This document shows positions 24,992-34,616 of a stretch of 41,427 nt of DNA, in pieces. The position numbers were made by a program, and so were the translations under genes. The first letter of the stretch is position 1. Every line of letters begins with the position of its first letter. Below the pieces are notes generated by a model. That model had not been told where the DNA came from. It did no database searches and was given only the letters and a program-made list of their open reading frames with translations. The DNA comes from a virus, in the IMG/VR virus record IMGVR_UViG_3300007516_000040, positions 1 through 41,427 of that record, one strand, 5' to 3'.

Positions 24992-25723
24992 CTACACAGC
25001 GTAAGCAGCGTTGCCATGGAGATTGCCGCGACGAAGCATCATCGCTATTTCAAACGTATTCGTGCCATCAGGGATGACAGTCACAGGCAGATACGTGCCC
25101 TTTGTGTCAGCATTAGTGGCAGTAGCAGCAGTCGCATCAGCAAGTGCGGCGACGAATGTACCCCCGTTAGCAGCAAGGAAACCATTCTTCGTTTCGTTGA
25201 TCATCGAGTTTGCAGCATACGGCAGTCCAAGCCTATTGCCCCAACCAACGTTCACTGTCGTAGTGTCCGCAGCGGTAGCAAACGAAACACTGACAATCCA
25301 AGCAAACGCTTTCAGACCCTGCACGGTTGAAGCACTTGTAAGAGTGATGTTTTCCTGCATCCTCTGTCCAAGGTAATCATATCCTACCACAGACGCAACA
25401 CGTGTGTTAGTCGTGGACGCAATCATACTAACGTTGCGTCCCCAACCATCACGCCTAGTTGTGGAAGTGTACGGCACCATGCCATTGTAACCAATGTTGG
25501 TCGCGTCACCAACATCAGCAACGAATGTGCTTACAGTAACAGCGGAACCGTTAACCATCTGCACTGCAGCGATCAGACCGCTCGCAGACAGTGCAAGCGG
25601 GGCACCGAAATTAGCGACATAGAAAGCCTGACCAAGTTCAATGTCAGCAGCGAATCCACAATTCGGAACGCGCAAGTTAACACCGTACGGGAAGTACTCA
25701 GCATAAGGACGTGCAACAGTCAT
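24992..25723 (-). CDS. Putative capsid decoration or minor head protein
   Basis: 243 residues of beta-rich Ala/Thr/Val/Asn sequence (FVADVGDATNIGYNGMVPY, FAWIVSVSFATAADTTTVNV). It lies two genes downstream of the capsid gene and just before a terminator, with G/C-richer codons like the capsid gene, which suggests strong expression. A decoration or tail-tube-like structural role is likely but not proven. Confidence 0.55.
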   Translation of the reverse strand: MTVARPYAEYFPYGVNLRVPNCGFAADIELGQAFYVANFGAPLALSASGLIAAVQMVNGSAVTVSTFVADVGDATNIGYNGMVPYTSTTRRDGWGRNVSMIASTTNTRVASVVGYDYLGQRMQENITLTSASTVQGLKAFAWIVSVSFATAADTTTVNVGWGNRLGLPYAANSMINETKNGFLAANGGTFVAALADATAATATNADTKGTYLPVTVIPDGTNTFEIAMMLRRGNLHGNAAYAV

Positions 25724-25728
25724 AGTCT

Positions 25729-26178
25729 TTACTCCGATTTAGTAATGGCAGAAGCGACAGCACTTTCAGCGGGGTCCTGTAGGTCCATGAAAAGCTGCTC
25801 ATCGCTGGTGTTTACGTCAATGTCAGTTTCAACTTGTCCACCGGCATTATCGCGATCACCTACCACACTAGCAACAGACAACGGAATACCGTGACTGTTG
25901 CAGACTTCACCCGTCTCTGTATTAACGAGACGCGGTGCCAATGTTACGCCAAGAGCTTCCGCTTGTTCACGAGATTCAAGACGAATGCTATGGCCGGGAT
26001 TGCCGCGTACAACGAGCAACCACCCGCCACGCTTTTCAATCTTCTTCTCTACCATGACACGAACGGCATTGCCCTTCTTGTCAACCTTGTCGCCATCCTG
26101 TTCGTATGCGTGCTCTGTGCACGACGTTACGTAAGACTGCGGAAGTTCTCGAATGTCGTACTCAATACGAACGCCCAT
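25729..26178 (-). CDS. Unknown head-region protein
   Basis: 149 residues, beginning MGVRIEYDIRELPQSYVTSC and with a Lys-rich middle (VDKKGNAVRVMVEKKIEKRG) and an acidic tail (VETDIDVNTSDEQLFMDLQD). An AAGGAG site precedes the ATG. It sits between the capsid gene and the decoration candidate. No family recognised. Confidence 0.65.
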   Translation of the reverse strand: MGVRIEYDIRELPQSYVTSCTEHAYEQDGDKVDKKGNAVRVMVEKKIEKRGGWLLVVRGNPGHSIRLESREQAEALGVTLAPRLVNTETGEVCNSHGIPLSVASVVGDRDNAGGQVETDIDVNTSDEQLFMDLQDPAESAVASAITKSE

Positions 26179-26189
26179 GTGTGTTCTCC

Positions 26190-27167
26190 TTAACCAGCGG
26201 TACCGTTACGAAGAACCGCATGTGTACGATACGCCTTCCACAAGCAGAACTGGCCCTGCCATGTGACACGCGAACCGGACGCATCGAGATTCCACGGCGA
26301 GTTCAGCTTCTTTGTACGCATGTTCACACCCTTGAGCATGTGCAGACGCAGGTACTTATCGTTGATGAAGTACGCACGATTCACACCGCAATCCTCATCA
26401 AAGAGAATCGGAATGTTGTTATGCTGCACACCAGAGAAGCCAAGATCATACATGCGCTGTCCGTTCTTAGTCTCCTGCAGAGCGAACATCGTACGGTCAC
26501 GCGCCGCCTGTCGATAGATACGCATGATGTTACGACCAGCAATGATGATTGACGGCTTTTCACCCTTGAGCGTAAGGTCCATGAGAATGTCGTCAAACGC
26601 TTCTTCGATATTGCTCGCGTCCAGACCACCGGAGAACTGGTACGCACCCGTACGCCACTGAGTCTGTGCCGAACGCGACATGCCACCAAGCGAGCCAGTC
26701 GTCGGGTCATCTGGAATCAGATTACCAAGACCATTCGGCTCAAGGCCAGTACCCACGCCGTACAGGTATGTCGAGAAACGCTCAGTGATGCTCTCTTCAA
26801 GCACCTGCATCTTCGCCTTCATCAGTTTGAAGATAGCAGTGTCACCAGTATTTTCGTCTTCTTCCTGATCCGAAATGATTACAGTACCGACAACACGCGA
26901 CCAACCGTACCGAATTGTATCGAATTCGTTGGTCTGGCCAATCGGAAGCGGAGTGTAATACTGGGTCGCAGAAATGTTGCTGTTGCGACCAACGATGAGC
27001 GGATTGGTGATGTTCGCACCAGTCTCAGTTTCAACACGGTTATTCGCAAAAGCCCACGCGACAAGTACATTCGACTTGATCGCAGCCATGATGAGCTTCT
27101 TACGGCTCTTATCAAGCATAGAGTGGATGATTGTATCCATTGTACCTGAAGCGTACGAACTAAGCAT
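26190..27167 (-). CDS. Major capsid protein
   Basis: 325 residues directly downstream of the scaffold gene. Features typical of a HK97-fold phage capsid protein: N-terminal helical arm (SMLDKSRKKLIMAAIKSN), an E-loop-like stretch (FANNRVETETGANITNPLI), a long spine helix (AIFKLMKAKMQVLEESITER), then GLGNLIPDDPTTGSLGGMSR, an A-domain-like motif often seen in podophage capsid proteins. Codons are G/C-richer than average here, fitting high expression. Confidence 0.85.
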   Translation of the reverse strand: MLSSYASGTMDTIIHSMLDKSRKKLIMAAIKSNVLVAWAFANNRVETETGANITNPLIVGRNSNISATQYYTPLPIGQTNEFDTIRYGWSRVVGTVIISDQEEDENTGDTAIFKLMKAKMQVLEESITERFSTYLYGVGTGLEPNGLGNLIPDDPTTGSLGGMSRSAQTQWRTGAYQFSGGLDASNIEEAFDDILMDLTLKGEKPSIIIAGRNIMRIYRQAARDRTMFALQETKNGQRMYDLGFSGVQHNNIPILFDEDCGVNRAYFINDKYLRLHMLKGVNMRTKKLNSPWNLDASGSRVTWQGQFCLWKAYRTHAVLRNGTAG

Positions 27168-27190
27168 TGACTAACTCCTGTGAATAGAAA

Positions 27191-28330
27191 CTACTGTGAC
27201 TGCTGCCGTCCATGTTGAGCGAATGTTTCTGCAACAATCGAATCCCATGAATCGTCTGCGTTCGCGTACCCACGTTCATTCGCAGGAACACTGCCACGGT
27301 TTGCGCCTCGCCCACCCATGTTAGGTAGAGGCCGGTTGTTTCCATCACCGGAAGGACGTTGTGTCTGGCTGTTCTTAGCCTGTAATGCCTGCACTTGCGG
27401 AACGAGTGAATGGTTCCAGTCGAGCCCGTTCTGAGCTGCAAAGGCATGCAAGATGAAGTATGCTTCGCGTTCGTTTACGTTTTTATCGTTCATCACGTTA
27501 GCAATAGAATCTTCGTGTACCTGTGCATCCGGGAACTGCTGTATGAAAGTCTGATACCGCTGTCCTACTTGTTCCGTTACTGCTTCCTGCTGCTGCTGTG
27601 CTTCACGATCCTTAAACAAGAAATCAAACTTAGACAATCGTGCATCTAGCAACTGCTCCATAGCAGAAGACATGGCAGCCTGATTAAAACCACCGCCACC
27701 TGACACGATCTCATCAGTGTTAATACCACGCTGTTGTGCAATCTGCAACATAGTCTTTAGTGTTTCCAGCGGTGACTTCTTCCACTGCACCATGAGATTA
27801 AGTGCGGCACTATGTTCATCAATGTTCAATCCTGCAGTCTTTGCAAGTGTGTTCGCATTGGTATACGCTTCCACTTGTGTACGCAGTGTAGAGGCTTCAC
27901 GTTCATTACGTTCAATCAGCGGAAACAGCTTCGCAAACACCGAGCGTTCATAGCCAGACTTTGCAACAACTGTACCATTAGAATCTACAATGTCTCCACG
28001 CTGGTTCGTTTGGAAGTGTTCTCCGTACTTACGCGTTTGCGGTGCATTCGGCTGAATTTGCTGAGTCTTATCAGGGATACGTCCACGCTGCTGTGCGTTG
28101 CCTTCTTCACCCGCAGGCTTCTTGTTGTCTTCTTTGATTTGTTCTGTAGCACTTTTGTCAATTTGCGTCTGATCTGTAACGGTCTTTCCGGGTCTATCCA
28201 GGGACGTGTCATTGTCAAAACCTTCAATCTGCTTATCTAGCCAAGCACCTGCACCGTCATTTGTGGACGTATCGTTCTGCTGCTGCTGCGAGTCAATCTG
28301 CTGTGTGTTGTCGTCATTTTCGATACTCAT
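27191..28330 (-). CDS. Scaffold protein
   Basis: 379 residues between portal and capsid genes. The N-terminal 100 residues are Gln/Asn/Asp-rich and disordered (TQQIDSQQQQNDTSTNDG). The middle is helical with RNEREASTLRTQVEAY and DARLSKFDFLFKDREAQQQQ, and the C-terminus is Arg/Gly/Asn-rich. Low complexity, acidity and position are classic for scaffolds. It overlaps the portal stop by four bases. Confidence 0.8.
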   Translation of the reverse strand: MSIENDDNTQQIDSQQQQNDTSTNDGAGAWLDKQIEGFDNDTSLDRPGKTVTDQTQIDKSATEQIKEDNKKPAGEEGNAQQRGRIPDKTQQIQPNAPQTRKYGEHFQTNQRGDIVDSNGTVVAKSGYERSVFAKLFPLIERNEREASTLRTQVEAYTNANTLAKTAGLNIDEHSAALNLMVQWKKSPLETLKTMLQIAQQRGINTDEIVSGGGGFNQAAMSSAMEQLLDARLSKFDFLFKDREAQQQQEAVTEQVGQRYQTFIQQFPDAQVHEDSIANVMNDKNVNEREAYFILHAFAAQNGLDWNHSLVPQVQALQAKNSQTQRPSGDGNNRPLPNMGGRGANRGSVPANERGYANADDSWDSIVAETFAQHGRQQSQ

Positions 28331-30519
28331 TGTGTGTTACCTTTCCTTGCCTGTGATACTTTCTGGCGAGCGATTTCTTCTGGTACGCCCTTCTTAACCA
28401 AATCTGCAATCAACGCTTTGTCTTCGTCTGGACCTTGTTCGGATTCTGTAACTTGATCTGTTTCTCCTTGTTCTTCTGTACCATGTCCCTGCGGTGATGT
28501 TCCACCATTGCCTTGCTGCAACTGCATCATAATGCCTTGACGCAATTCTTTCCAATCTGTTTCAGTTACAACAACACTATCGAAAGCACGCTCAAAGATT
28601 TTTAACAAGAGCAGCACGATTGTTGGAGAACTACTTGCGAACTGTCCAAGAATCTGTCCAACTGCAAGAGCTTCTGACTTCTTCGCCGCACTTGTAGGCT
28701 TCTGTGTGCTGCCGCCTTCGATAGTGCATTGCACCTTGCGACGTATCTGTTTAGGATCGCGCAACTGTTGAATAGCTTGCACTTCGTTTGCATACTGTGA
28801 ACCAACAAGGTCTAGTGTTGTTTCAGGATCACCAAACTGCAGCCACATGAACAGTACATCTGCCATGATTCCGCCAATAAAATCTTCAACTGCGTCACGC
28901 TTTTCATCAAGACGTACACCGCTGATGCTGTTGTAACTAGCAATTGCATCGTTCGTTGTGTTTGTCTTGAACTGCTCACCTTGCATCGCTTCCATGACAC
29001 CACTAACCATGGTGACGCCTTGCATAGCAGTGCTTGTATCCCACAAGTGCTTGTGCTGTAGTGATGGCATAGGCGGACCCATGATCAAGTCTTCAAGCTT
29101 CTGTCCTTCTGGAACCTTAATACCTTTCATCTTCTTGTTAGCGTTCAACAGAATGTCTTCAACGTCTTTCACTGTAAGCACGTTGCTGTTGAACAGTGTA
29201 TTGTCACGTAGCGATACACGTGCACGGTTCAACTCATCCAAGATGGTGTTGATTTCATCCTGTTGATCTAGATAGTGTGAGACTTCTCCACGTGTGCGAT
29301 TGCTCTTAGGGCTGCTATGATACTGCAGACGACGCAACGGATAGAAGTTCGGCAACATGTATGGGTCTTCAAATACCCAAATGGGCCAAGTCCAATCCTT
29401 CTCAGAGTACAGATAGAAACGTCGCTTCACTTTGTCAAAACAGTACCAGCATGACGTACGCTTGCCACGCTCATATGCACGACGGTCATCATAGCCGTAG
29501 TCCTTAGGATTGTCTTTGCTGTTATCGAACAGTTTGAAGTTGTCCAACTCCTGCTGCATAGCATTCGCATCTGTCATTGAAGTAGTAGCATCTACAACAT
29601 GCGATGCTTCGTAAGCACTAGTGTACTGCCCATCTTTATTCTTCTGACGATAGCGTGCATTCAAGTAGTTCGTAGGAAGAAGAACGTTTACCATTTTCCA
29701 GTTAGCATCAGAGAAGTCATCTTCTACAGATGCATCGTCAATCACAACCTGCTTCGCTTGTACTGTCTTGACCCAAGGACCTGCAGGATCAAGCAAGTCA
29801 ATGCTTTCTTCCAGTGCAAGCAACTCACCTTCAAGACGCAGGATTTCATTCTGGTCCTTTGCTTCGGTAAGCTCTGTGCCGATACGCCGAATGTCTTCAC
29901 GTGCACCATCAGCACTGTCTTCTTTCTTAGTCCATCCAATCATCACCCAAGCTTCATTCGTAATTTCACAACGTACGATGCTCTTGCGGACTTTAGGTTT
30001 TAGATTAAGTCCAGGAGTGTACTGTTGATCAGCAAGCCTGTTCAGCAGATGTTCCATCATCACACCGACACGCTCTTGCTGCGGATCAACCATTGTAACT
30101 TCTACGTTGGGATTCTTTGCGTAGATATTCGGAACAACTGCATTCACTGTAGCGTACACGACATTCTGCGTCATGCTGAATGCGTCACGTCTATCCTTGC
30201 CGTAGTTGCGTGTACCTGACTGATCACCTGCAGTCTCTTTTCGATGGTTGTCCTGTGCATTGTCATAGTAGTATTCAGCTTCATCCCATCCACTGATAAG
30301 AGAAGTCAAACGCTTGAGGCCACCTTTCTTGCGTCCTTCCCATACATTGCCTTCAAACTTAGATACCGGAACCTTGGTAGCAGGATCAAGCTTGTACACT
30401 TGCGTAGGCCCCTGCACACCAATAGGCGGCATGAATGTCTGTGCATCTTCAAGGTCTGCATTCTGTGTATCAATTGCAGTTTCGACACCGCTAGGACGAG
30501 GAGGCATTGCCATGTTCAT
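28327..30519 (-). CDS. Portal protein
   Basis: 730 residues, in the size range of P22-type podovirus portals. It has a clip/stem-like central region, a conserved-looking EAEYYYDNAQDNHRKE stretch near residue 80, DRRDAFSMTQNVVYATVNAVV, and a late helical barrel with Gln/Gly-rich tail (QLQQGNGGTSPQGHG). It follows the large terminase gene and precedes the scaffold, the standard order. GAGTG before ATG is a modest ribosome site. Confidence 0.85.
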   Translation of the reverse strand: MNMAMPPRPSGVETAIDTQNADLEDAQTFMPPIGVQGPTQVYKLDPATKVPVSKFEGNVWEGRKKGGLKRLTSLISGWDEAEYYYDNAQDNHRKETAGDQSGTRNYGKDRRDAFSMTQNVVYATVNAVVPNIYAKNPNVEVTMVDPQQERVGVMMEHLLNRLADQQYTPGLNLKPKVRKSIVRCEITNEAWVMIGWTKKEDSADGAREDIRRIGTELTEAKDQNEILRLEGELLALEESIDLLDPAGPWVKTVQAKQVVIDDASVEDDFSDANWKMVNVLLPTNYLNARYRQKNKDGQYTSAYEASHVVDATTSMTDANAMQQELDNFKLFDNSKDNPKDYGYDDRRAYERGKRTSCWYCFDKVKRRFYLYSEKDWTWPIWVFEDPYMLPNFYPLRRLQYHSSPKSNRTRGEVSHYLDQQDEINTILDELNRARVSLRDNTLFNSNVLTVKDVEDILLNANKKMKGIKVPEGQKLEDLIMGPPMPSLQHKHLWDTSTAMQGVTMVSGVMEAMQGEQFKTNTTNDAIASYNSISGVRLDEKRDAVEDFIGGIMADVLFMWLQFGDPETTLDLVGSQYANEVQAIQQLRDPKQIRRKVQCTIEGGSTQKPTSAAKKSEALAVGQILGQFASSSPTIVLLLLKIFERAFDSVVVTETDWKELRQGIMMQLQQGNGGTSPQGHGTEEQGETDQVTESEQGPDEDKALIADLVKKGVPEEIARQKVSQARKGNTQ

Positions 30520-30523
30520 TCAC

Positions 30524-32053
30524 TCACAGATGTCTAGGAAGAGTTTGTCCGCGCTTGTCATCAGCTTGTTCGGACCACTGCATTGCACGTATGTCAAGGA
30601 TGTTGTTGCGTCTACGTAGTTTGCCTACAACACTAGGACGACGTGTCAAGCTGTACTTCCATGCGTTCATTGCATGGTCATTGCGATCCTGTGGTTTGTC
30701 TACATTCTGTCCTAGTACGTTCTTGTTCCAATAGTAGTCTACGATTTCATTTGTGAAGAATTCAACCTTGCTGCTAACGAAGAAACGCGGCGCCCCGAAG
30801 TTACGTGTAATTGGATGGCGGTGCAACTTGTCAATAGCAAGGTATGAGCCGCACTTCTCAAGACCAGTTGCAACATTGTTAGCACCACGTTGAAAGTCAA
30901 TGCCAGCTTCTGAGAACATAGTCGAGACAGGTTCGGCTACTTTGTCTTTCGTGGCGTTCTTAGCACGAAAGATGTCAGGATCAGCGTACGGCCTGTCAAT
31001 CGGCAGCACACCCCATTCACGTCGAATTTCTTTGATGCGTTGTGCTTGTTTGTTAATCTTCATCATTGCTTCGTAGAAACCATCAACTAGAAAGATGTCG
31101 CCTGCGTCATTGTGAAACTGAAAGAGATACGCACTAGCACTGGCCTGCCCATAGTCATAGCCTTCAATGATTCCGAGTGCGTCATTTGCAAGCTGCTCTT
31201 TGATGAACTTCTGCATGATGCTTTCTTCTATAACATGCACAGACTCATCAAACTCAGGAAAGATCAAGCCTTCGTATGCACTCCAATCAGCATCAATGAA
31301 TCGCTTTGCATTACTCCCACGAAACACAGAGCGCATACGGTTGACGTACTGTTCGCCTGTATGCTTCTGATTCGCACGTGACGGAGCATTGAAGATTTTA
31401 ACGATAGGTTTGTTTGTCTCATAATCACGCAAGAGCTTAGAAGAAATAATGCCTGTCTTTTCGTACAAGAAGAATGGTGCTACGACTTCCCGATGCAACC
31501 AATTACGCGTAGGATTTGCCCCGAAACGAAAGAATTGTGGTCCGATCTTTGGCATTGTAGGATCGTCACCGATGTACCGTGCAGTGCCACGCAACCGTCC
31601 AATCAAATCTTCAAAGTCTTTATACGAGAACTCAGGATCATCTAACTGATCAACTAGAATAGCATCGTATGTAGCAGACAACAGATTTGACTGTTGTTCG
31701 CCTTTACCTTTACCTTCTTGTCGAATGTGCCGGAATTCAATCGTACTCCCTGTACCGGCCACAACTAGATTGTTGTGCCGATCTGTGGGCATACGTTCTA
31801 CCCAATCTTCTGGAAACCACTTCAACAACTCAGGCTTTGTGCTATCTTCTAGCTTAGGACGTGTAGCTCTGCCTACAAGCACGCGCGCTTTCTCATACGT
31901 GCGTGCAATTGTAGCTCCAATGATTCCAAGGGATGCAGTCTTACCGTTACCGAATCCACCTGTGTATCCTGCAATTGTGTCTCTACATTCAAAGAATCCA
32001 AGCTGCCATGGATTCTCCGTTTCATCGAACGTGAATGTTTTAATTAGAGGCAT
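30524..32053 (-). CDS. terL: Large terminase subunit
   Basis: 509 residues. ATPase part: Walker A G32-G-F-G-N-G-K38-T39, and Walker B I132-L-V-D135 followed by Q136. Nuclease part: GYDYGQASASAYLF with the first Asp, DRPYADPDIF, and NDHAMNAWKYSL carrying the last acidic residue, in the RNase H-fold order. It packages DNA into proheads through the portal. The gene that normally precedes it (small subunit) is separated here by a fibre gene and two small genes. Confidence 0.92.
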   Translation of the reverse strand: MPLIKTFTFDETENPWQLGFFECRDTIAGYTGGFGNGKTASLGIIGATIARTYEKARVLVGRATRPKLEDSTKPELLKWFPEDWVERMPTDRHNNLVVAGTGSTIEFRHIRQEGKGKGEQQSNLLSATYDAILVDQLDDPEFSYKDFEDLIGRLRGTARYIGDDPTMPKIGPQFFRFGANPTRNWLHREVVAPFFLYEKTGIISSKLLRDYETNKPIVKIFNAPSRANQKHTGEQYVNRMRSVFRGSNAKRFIDADWSAYEGLIFPEFDESVHVIEESIMQKFIKEQLANDALGIIEGYDYGQASASAYLFQFHNDAGDIFLVDGFYEAMMKINKQAQRIKEIRREWGVLPIDRPYADPDIFRAKNATKDKVAEPVSTMFSEAGIDFQRGANNVATGLEKCGSYLAIDKLHRHPITRNFGAPRFFVSSKVEFFTNEIVDYYWNKNVLGQNVDKPQDRNDHAMNAWKYSLTRRPSVVGKLRRRNNILDIRAMQWSEQADDKRGQTLPRHL

Positions 32054-32059
32054 AACTTT

Positions 32060-32389
32060 TTATGCCCATACAACTGATGGATTATCTATATGACGCCGCA
32101 CACCAGATGCTTCGATTGCTGTTAATGTTGCTTGATAACCTATCCAATTTGTATTCAATCGCAGCATTGACCAATATCCTTGTTCCTGAACGCCCGGGGT
32201 AATTTCAATGCCTTCGTCGTCAATGACTGGTGATGTTATCCAAGGGGCAGGCATAGGAGCGTATAATGCATAGTTTTCGTTTCCTGTTGGAACATGTCCA
32301 GAAGACGGAAAGATTACACCCAACGCAGTTGCAGCAGCACGAGCGGCTGTTTCATCAGCATGCTGACAATAAATTACAGGCGACCACAT
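32060..32389 (-). CDS. Small unknown protein between fibre and terminase
   Basis: 109 residues with AGGAGA before the ATG. It begins with a strand-helix unit (SPVIYCQHADETAARAAATAL), has a Pro-rich middle (YALYAPMPAPWITSPVI) and ends with WIGYQATLTAIEASGVRR. Its position after a fibre gene raises the possibility of a fibre chaperone, but it has no recognised motif. Confidence 0.65.
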   Translation of the reverse strand: MWSPVIYCQHADETAARAAATALGVIFPSSGHVPTGNENYALYAPMPAPWITSPVIDDEGIEITPGVQEQGYWSMLRLNTNWIGYQATLTAIEASGVRRHIDNPSVVWA

Positions 32390-32400
32390 ATCTGTTTCTC

Positions 32401-33687
32401 CTAAGCTGCAAGTAGTGGAAGTTCGCCGTCCGTCGCAGTCGGTTGTGTCTTAATCGTGCGAAGCGTGCTGTTCCAATAACTTCCTGCGGCATCTCGACCA
32501 ACTCGCACCGTTGTGAGGCCGAGCGGATTCGATCCGGATACGTCGGTTACGATGGCAGCGCCGTTGAGCGACGCTGCAAAGTTGTTGTCGGCCCAGCGTA
32601 CCGCAATGGCGAAGTCCGTGTTGGCCGCAACCGCGCCCATGTCCAGATCGCACTGATCGACGCCGCCGACCGTTGCAATAAGATGCAGTCGGCTATCCGT
32701 GCCGTAGCGTAGCACGCGGCGATTGTTGTCCAGTCCATCGTCGACCTGAAAGGCAATGTTGATCGCGCCGCTCGCAATTTTGCGCGGTGTGCGGCCCTTT
32801 ACGATCCAACACTGGTCGGCCAGCGCATTACCATTCGTGATGAGGCCCACGTCGGCTGCACGCACGACCGGTGAGGCCCCAACCTGCACATAGGAAGTAA
32901 CGCGATCTTCAGCCCGCATGTTGGCACCCCAGATATGCAGACCGCTGGTTCCATCGCCGGTGTAGTTCGCTACCCCATTGCCGGAGGCTAGGGCGATAAA
33001 GACACTGGCTGCTGCAGAGGCGGTTGCCGTGCAGATGACAACACAGCGATACCAGCCGCCGCCGACGTTGTGGATGAAGGCCGTGCAGCCCGCGCCCGTT
33101 GTTCCGATCGTCCCACTTCCGACATCGAACCATGTCCGCAAGGTCGAGCTAAAGGCAAAGCTGGACAATACTATCTGGATGTAACTTCTGGTGTCGGCCT
33201 TGCCGAACACCGAAAACGCATAGGTCGTACCGCCCACGAACGACGGGGTTTGGTGTATGGTGTGAGTGGTGGTTGCGGCACTGTTCTCAACCAGTGTGTC
33301 CGCCGTGGTTGTACCGTCGGGCGCGACAACGGCGTTGGCTACAATTGTGGTTCGCGTCTTGACCCAGGCAGCGTTATCGAACTGTTCGGAGTAGGTAAAC
33401 AGCCCGGAGCTAGCGTCTTCGATCAGCAGGCCGCGAGCAGTGAGCGTCGACGGCTCATACTGGAAGCGTGCAACGTCTGTCGTCTCCGATACAAGCACGC
33501 CGGAACTGTTGTAGTGCCAGCCTGCTGAAGCACGTGTAAATGTTACACCCGCAGGGACAACTCCAGTAGTGAAATCGTAAAAAGAAGGTGCCCCAACTGC
33601 AGCAGGTGTATAACCAAGAGCAGCAATGATTGATGCAGCAGTTAAAGTTCCGCTTCCGCCAGCACTTCCGAGAGAATAAATAGGCAT
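32401..33687 (-). CDS. Mosaic tail fibre / receptor-binding protein
   Basis: 428 residues from the ATG at 33687. Residues 1-49 (SLGSAGGSGTLTAASIIAAL, then GYTPAAVGAP) are a typical fibre anchor with local phage codons. From about 33540 downward the DNA turns clearly GC-rich (for example 36 of 60 bases at 32521-32580). The protein becomes a beta-rich lectin-like domain: TFTRASAGWHYNSSG, FTYSEQFDNAAWVKTR, then a C-terminal LamG-like module (AFQVDDGLDNNRRVLRYG, RWADNNFAASLNGA, TVRVGRDAAGSYWNST). It probably recognises a host surface glycan. Confidence 0.75.
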   Translation of the reverse strand: MPIYSLGSAGGSGTLTAASIIAALGYTPAAVGAPSFYDFTTGVVPAGVTFTRASAGWHYNSSGVLVSETTDVARFQYEPSTLTARGLLIEDASSGLFTYSEQFDNAAWVKTRTTIVANAVVAPDGTTTADTLVENSAATTTHTIHQTPSFVGGTTYAFSVFGKADTRSYIQIVLSSFAFSSTLRTWFDVGSGTIGTTGAGCTAFIHNVGGGWYRCVVICTATASAAASVFIALASGNGVANYTGDGTSGLHIWGANMRAEDRVTSYVQVGASPVVRAADVGLITNGNALADQCWIVKGRTPRKIASGAINIAFQVDDGLDNNRRVLRYGTDSRLHLIATVGGVDQCDLDMGAVAANTDFAIAVRWADNNFAASLNGAAIVTDVSGSNPLGLTTVRVGRDAAGSYWNSTLRTIKTQPTATDGELPLLAA

Positions 33688-33688
33688 A

Positions 33689-34006
33689 CTAAAATCCCTC
33701 AAAAGCAGAAACGTAATTGAGCGCCGGTCCAATTACAGTCATTGCATTTTTTGGGCAGTCATCTTCAGAAAATACAATGCCTTCATAAGCAAGAAGTGTG
33801 ATTGTTCCCGCACCACCAATTACAGCAGTTCCGCCTGTAAGATTCAATCCAAGTGCTGTCGCACCATTCTTAATAATAATACGCTTACGTCGTGGATTAG
33901 CAGCAAAGAGTGCTTGCGATGCGCCAGTAAGAGATAGAATGCTGCGGTCTACGTTACCAGATAGTGGAGTAGCGAGACCGGTATAGTTCAAGTTTGGATC
34001 AGGCAT
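33689..34006 (-). CDS. Small beta-rich structural protein
   Basis: 105 residues with GGAG upstream, overlapping the small terminase candidate by eight bases and ending one base before the fibre ATG. The sequence is a run of strands (SILSLTGASQALFAANPRRKRIIIKNG quoted in part: RKRIIIKNGATALGLNLTGG, GTITLLAYEGIVF). Small proteins of this kind (with the RRKRIIIKN pattern) often accompany phage fibre genes. Exact role unknown. Confidence 0.65.
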   Translation of the reverse strand: MPDPNLNYTGLATPLSGNVDRSILSLTGASQALFAANPRRKRIIIKNGATALGLNLTGGTAVIGGAGTITLLAYEGIVFSEDDCPKNAMTVIGPALNYVSAFEGF

Positions 34007-34616
34007 TGTTCAACTCCACTGTGATTTCATCGCTTGAATGTTCACCCTTGCGGATGATGCGAATGTTCAAACCGCTAACCGCTCTGTCTGCTTCTGTTGC
34101 AGCACCAACACCCGCAGCTTTCATGACGTCACGTGATGCTACAACTGCAATGTCTTCACGTGCACTTTCAACTGCTTCGATCATGCGCTCTGTTGCACGA
34201 GTAGCTGCTCGAGATAGCATCTTGTTAGCTGCACGTTTGCCACTATCAATGACTGTGCTGTCTAGCATGTCTACAAGTTGCTTGTACGCATCTAGCTCTT
34301 TCAGCATTTCAATGCGTTCAACAGAAGTTTTCAATGCTGCAGCGATGTCTTGATCTGACAAACCTAACGCAGTGTACGTGACGACTGCACCCATTGCATT
34401 CATCTTGTCAGGTGTATCAGGCAAGTCATGCAAGTTACGTGACATCTTCTCTAAGATCACAGCACTTGCACGACCTGACTTGATTTCACGTGACATTGCT
34501 ACAGCAGGTTGCTCAACTTCACGTGGCTTGACGACTCGTCCGTCATTTAAGACAAGCGAGCCGTCAGGAAGTGTGAGCCGCACTTCTGCTACTGTATCAA
34601 CGTCTTCCAAGGGCAC
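33999..34616 (-). CDS. Small terminase subunit candidate
   Basis: 205 residues from a GTG start that overlaps the upstream gene by 20 bases; a later ATG (MSREIKSG) is possible. A helix-turn-helix-like segment (LGLSDQDIAAALKTSVERIEML) is followed by long helices (LDAYKQLVDMLDSTVIDSGK, RATERMIEAVESARED), consistent with a DNA-recognition plus oligomerisation layout. It lies upstream of the large terminase with two small genes and a fibre between. The assignment rests on layout, not on a diagnostic motif. Confidence 0.55.
   Translation of the reverse strand: MPLEDVDTVAEVRLTLPDGSLVLNDGRVVKPREVEQPAVAMSREIKSGRASAVILEKMSRNLHDLPDTPDKMNAMGAVVTYTALGLSDQDIAAALKTSVERIEMLKELDAYKQLVDMLDSTVIDSGKRAANKMLSRAATRATERMIEAVESAREDIAVVASRDVMKAAGVGAATEADRAVSGLNIRIIRKGEHSSDEITVELNNA

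Noticed and set aside
33070-33528. 152-residue + strand frame inside the fibre gene
   Set aside because: GC-rich DNA has few stop codons; the frame is opposite a clear fibre protein and has no ribosome site.
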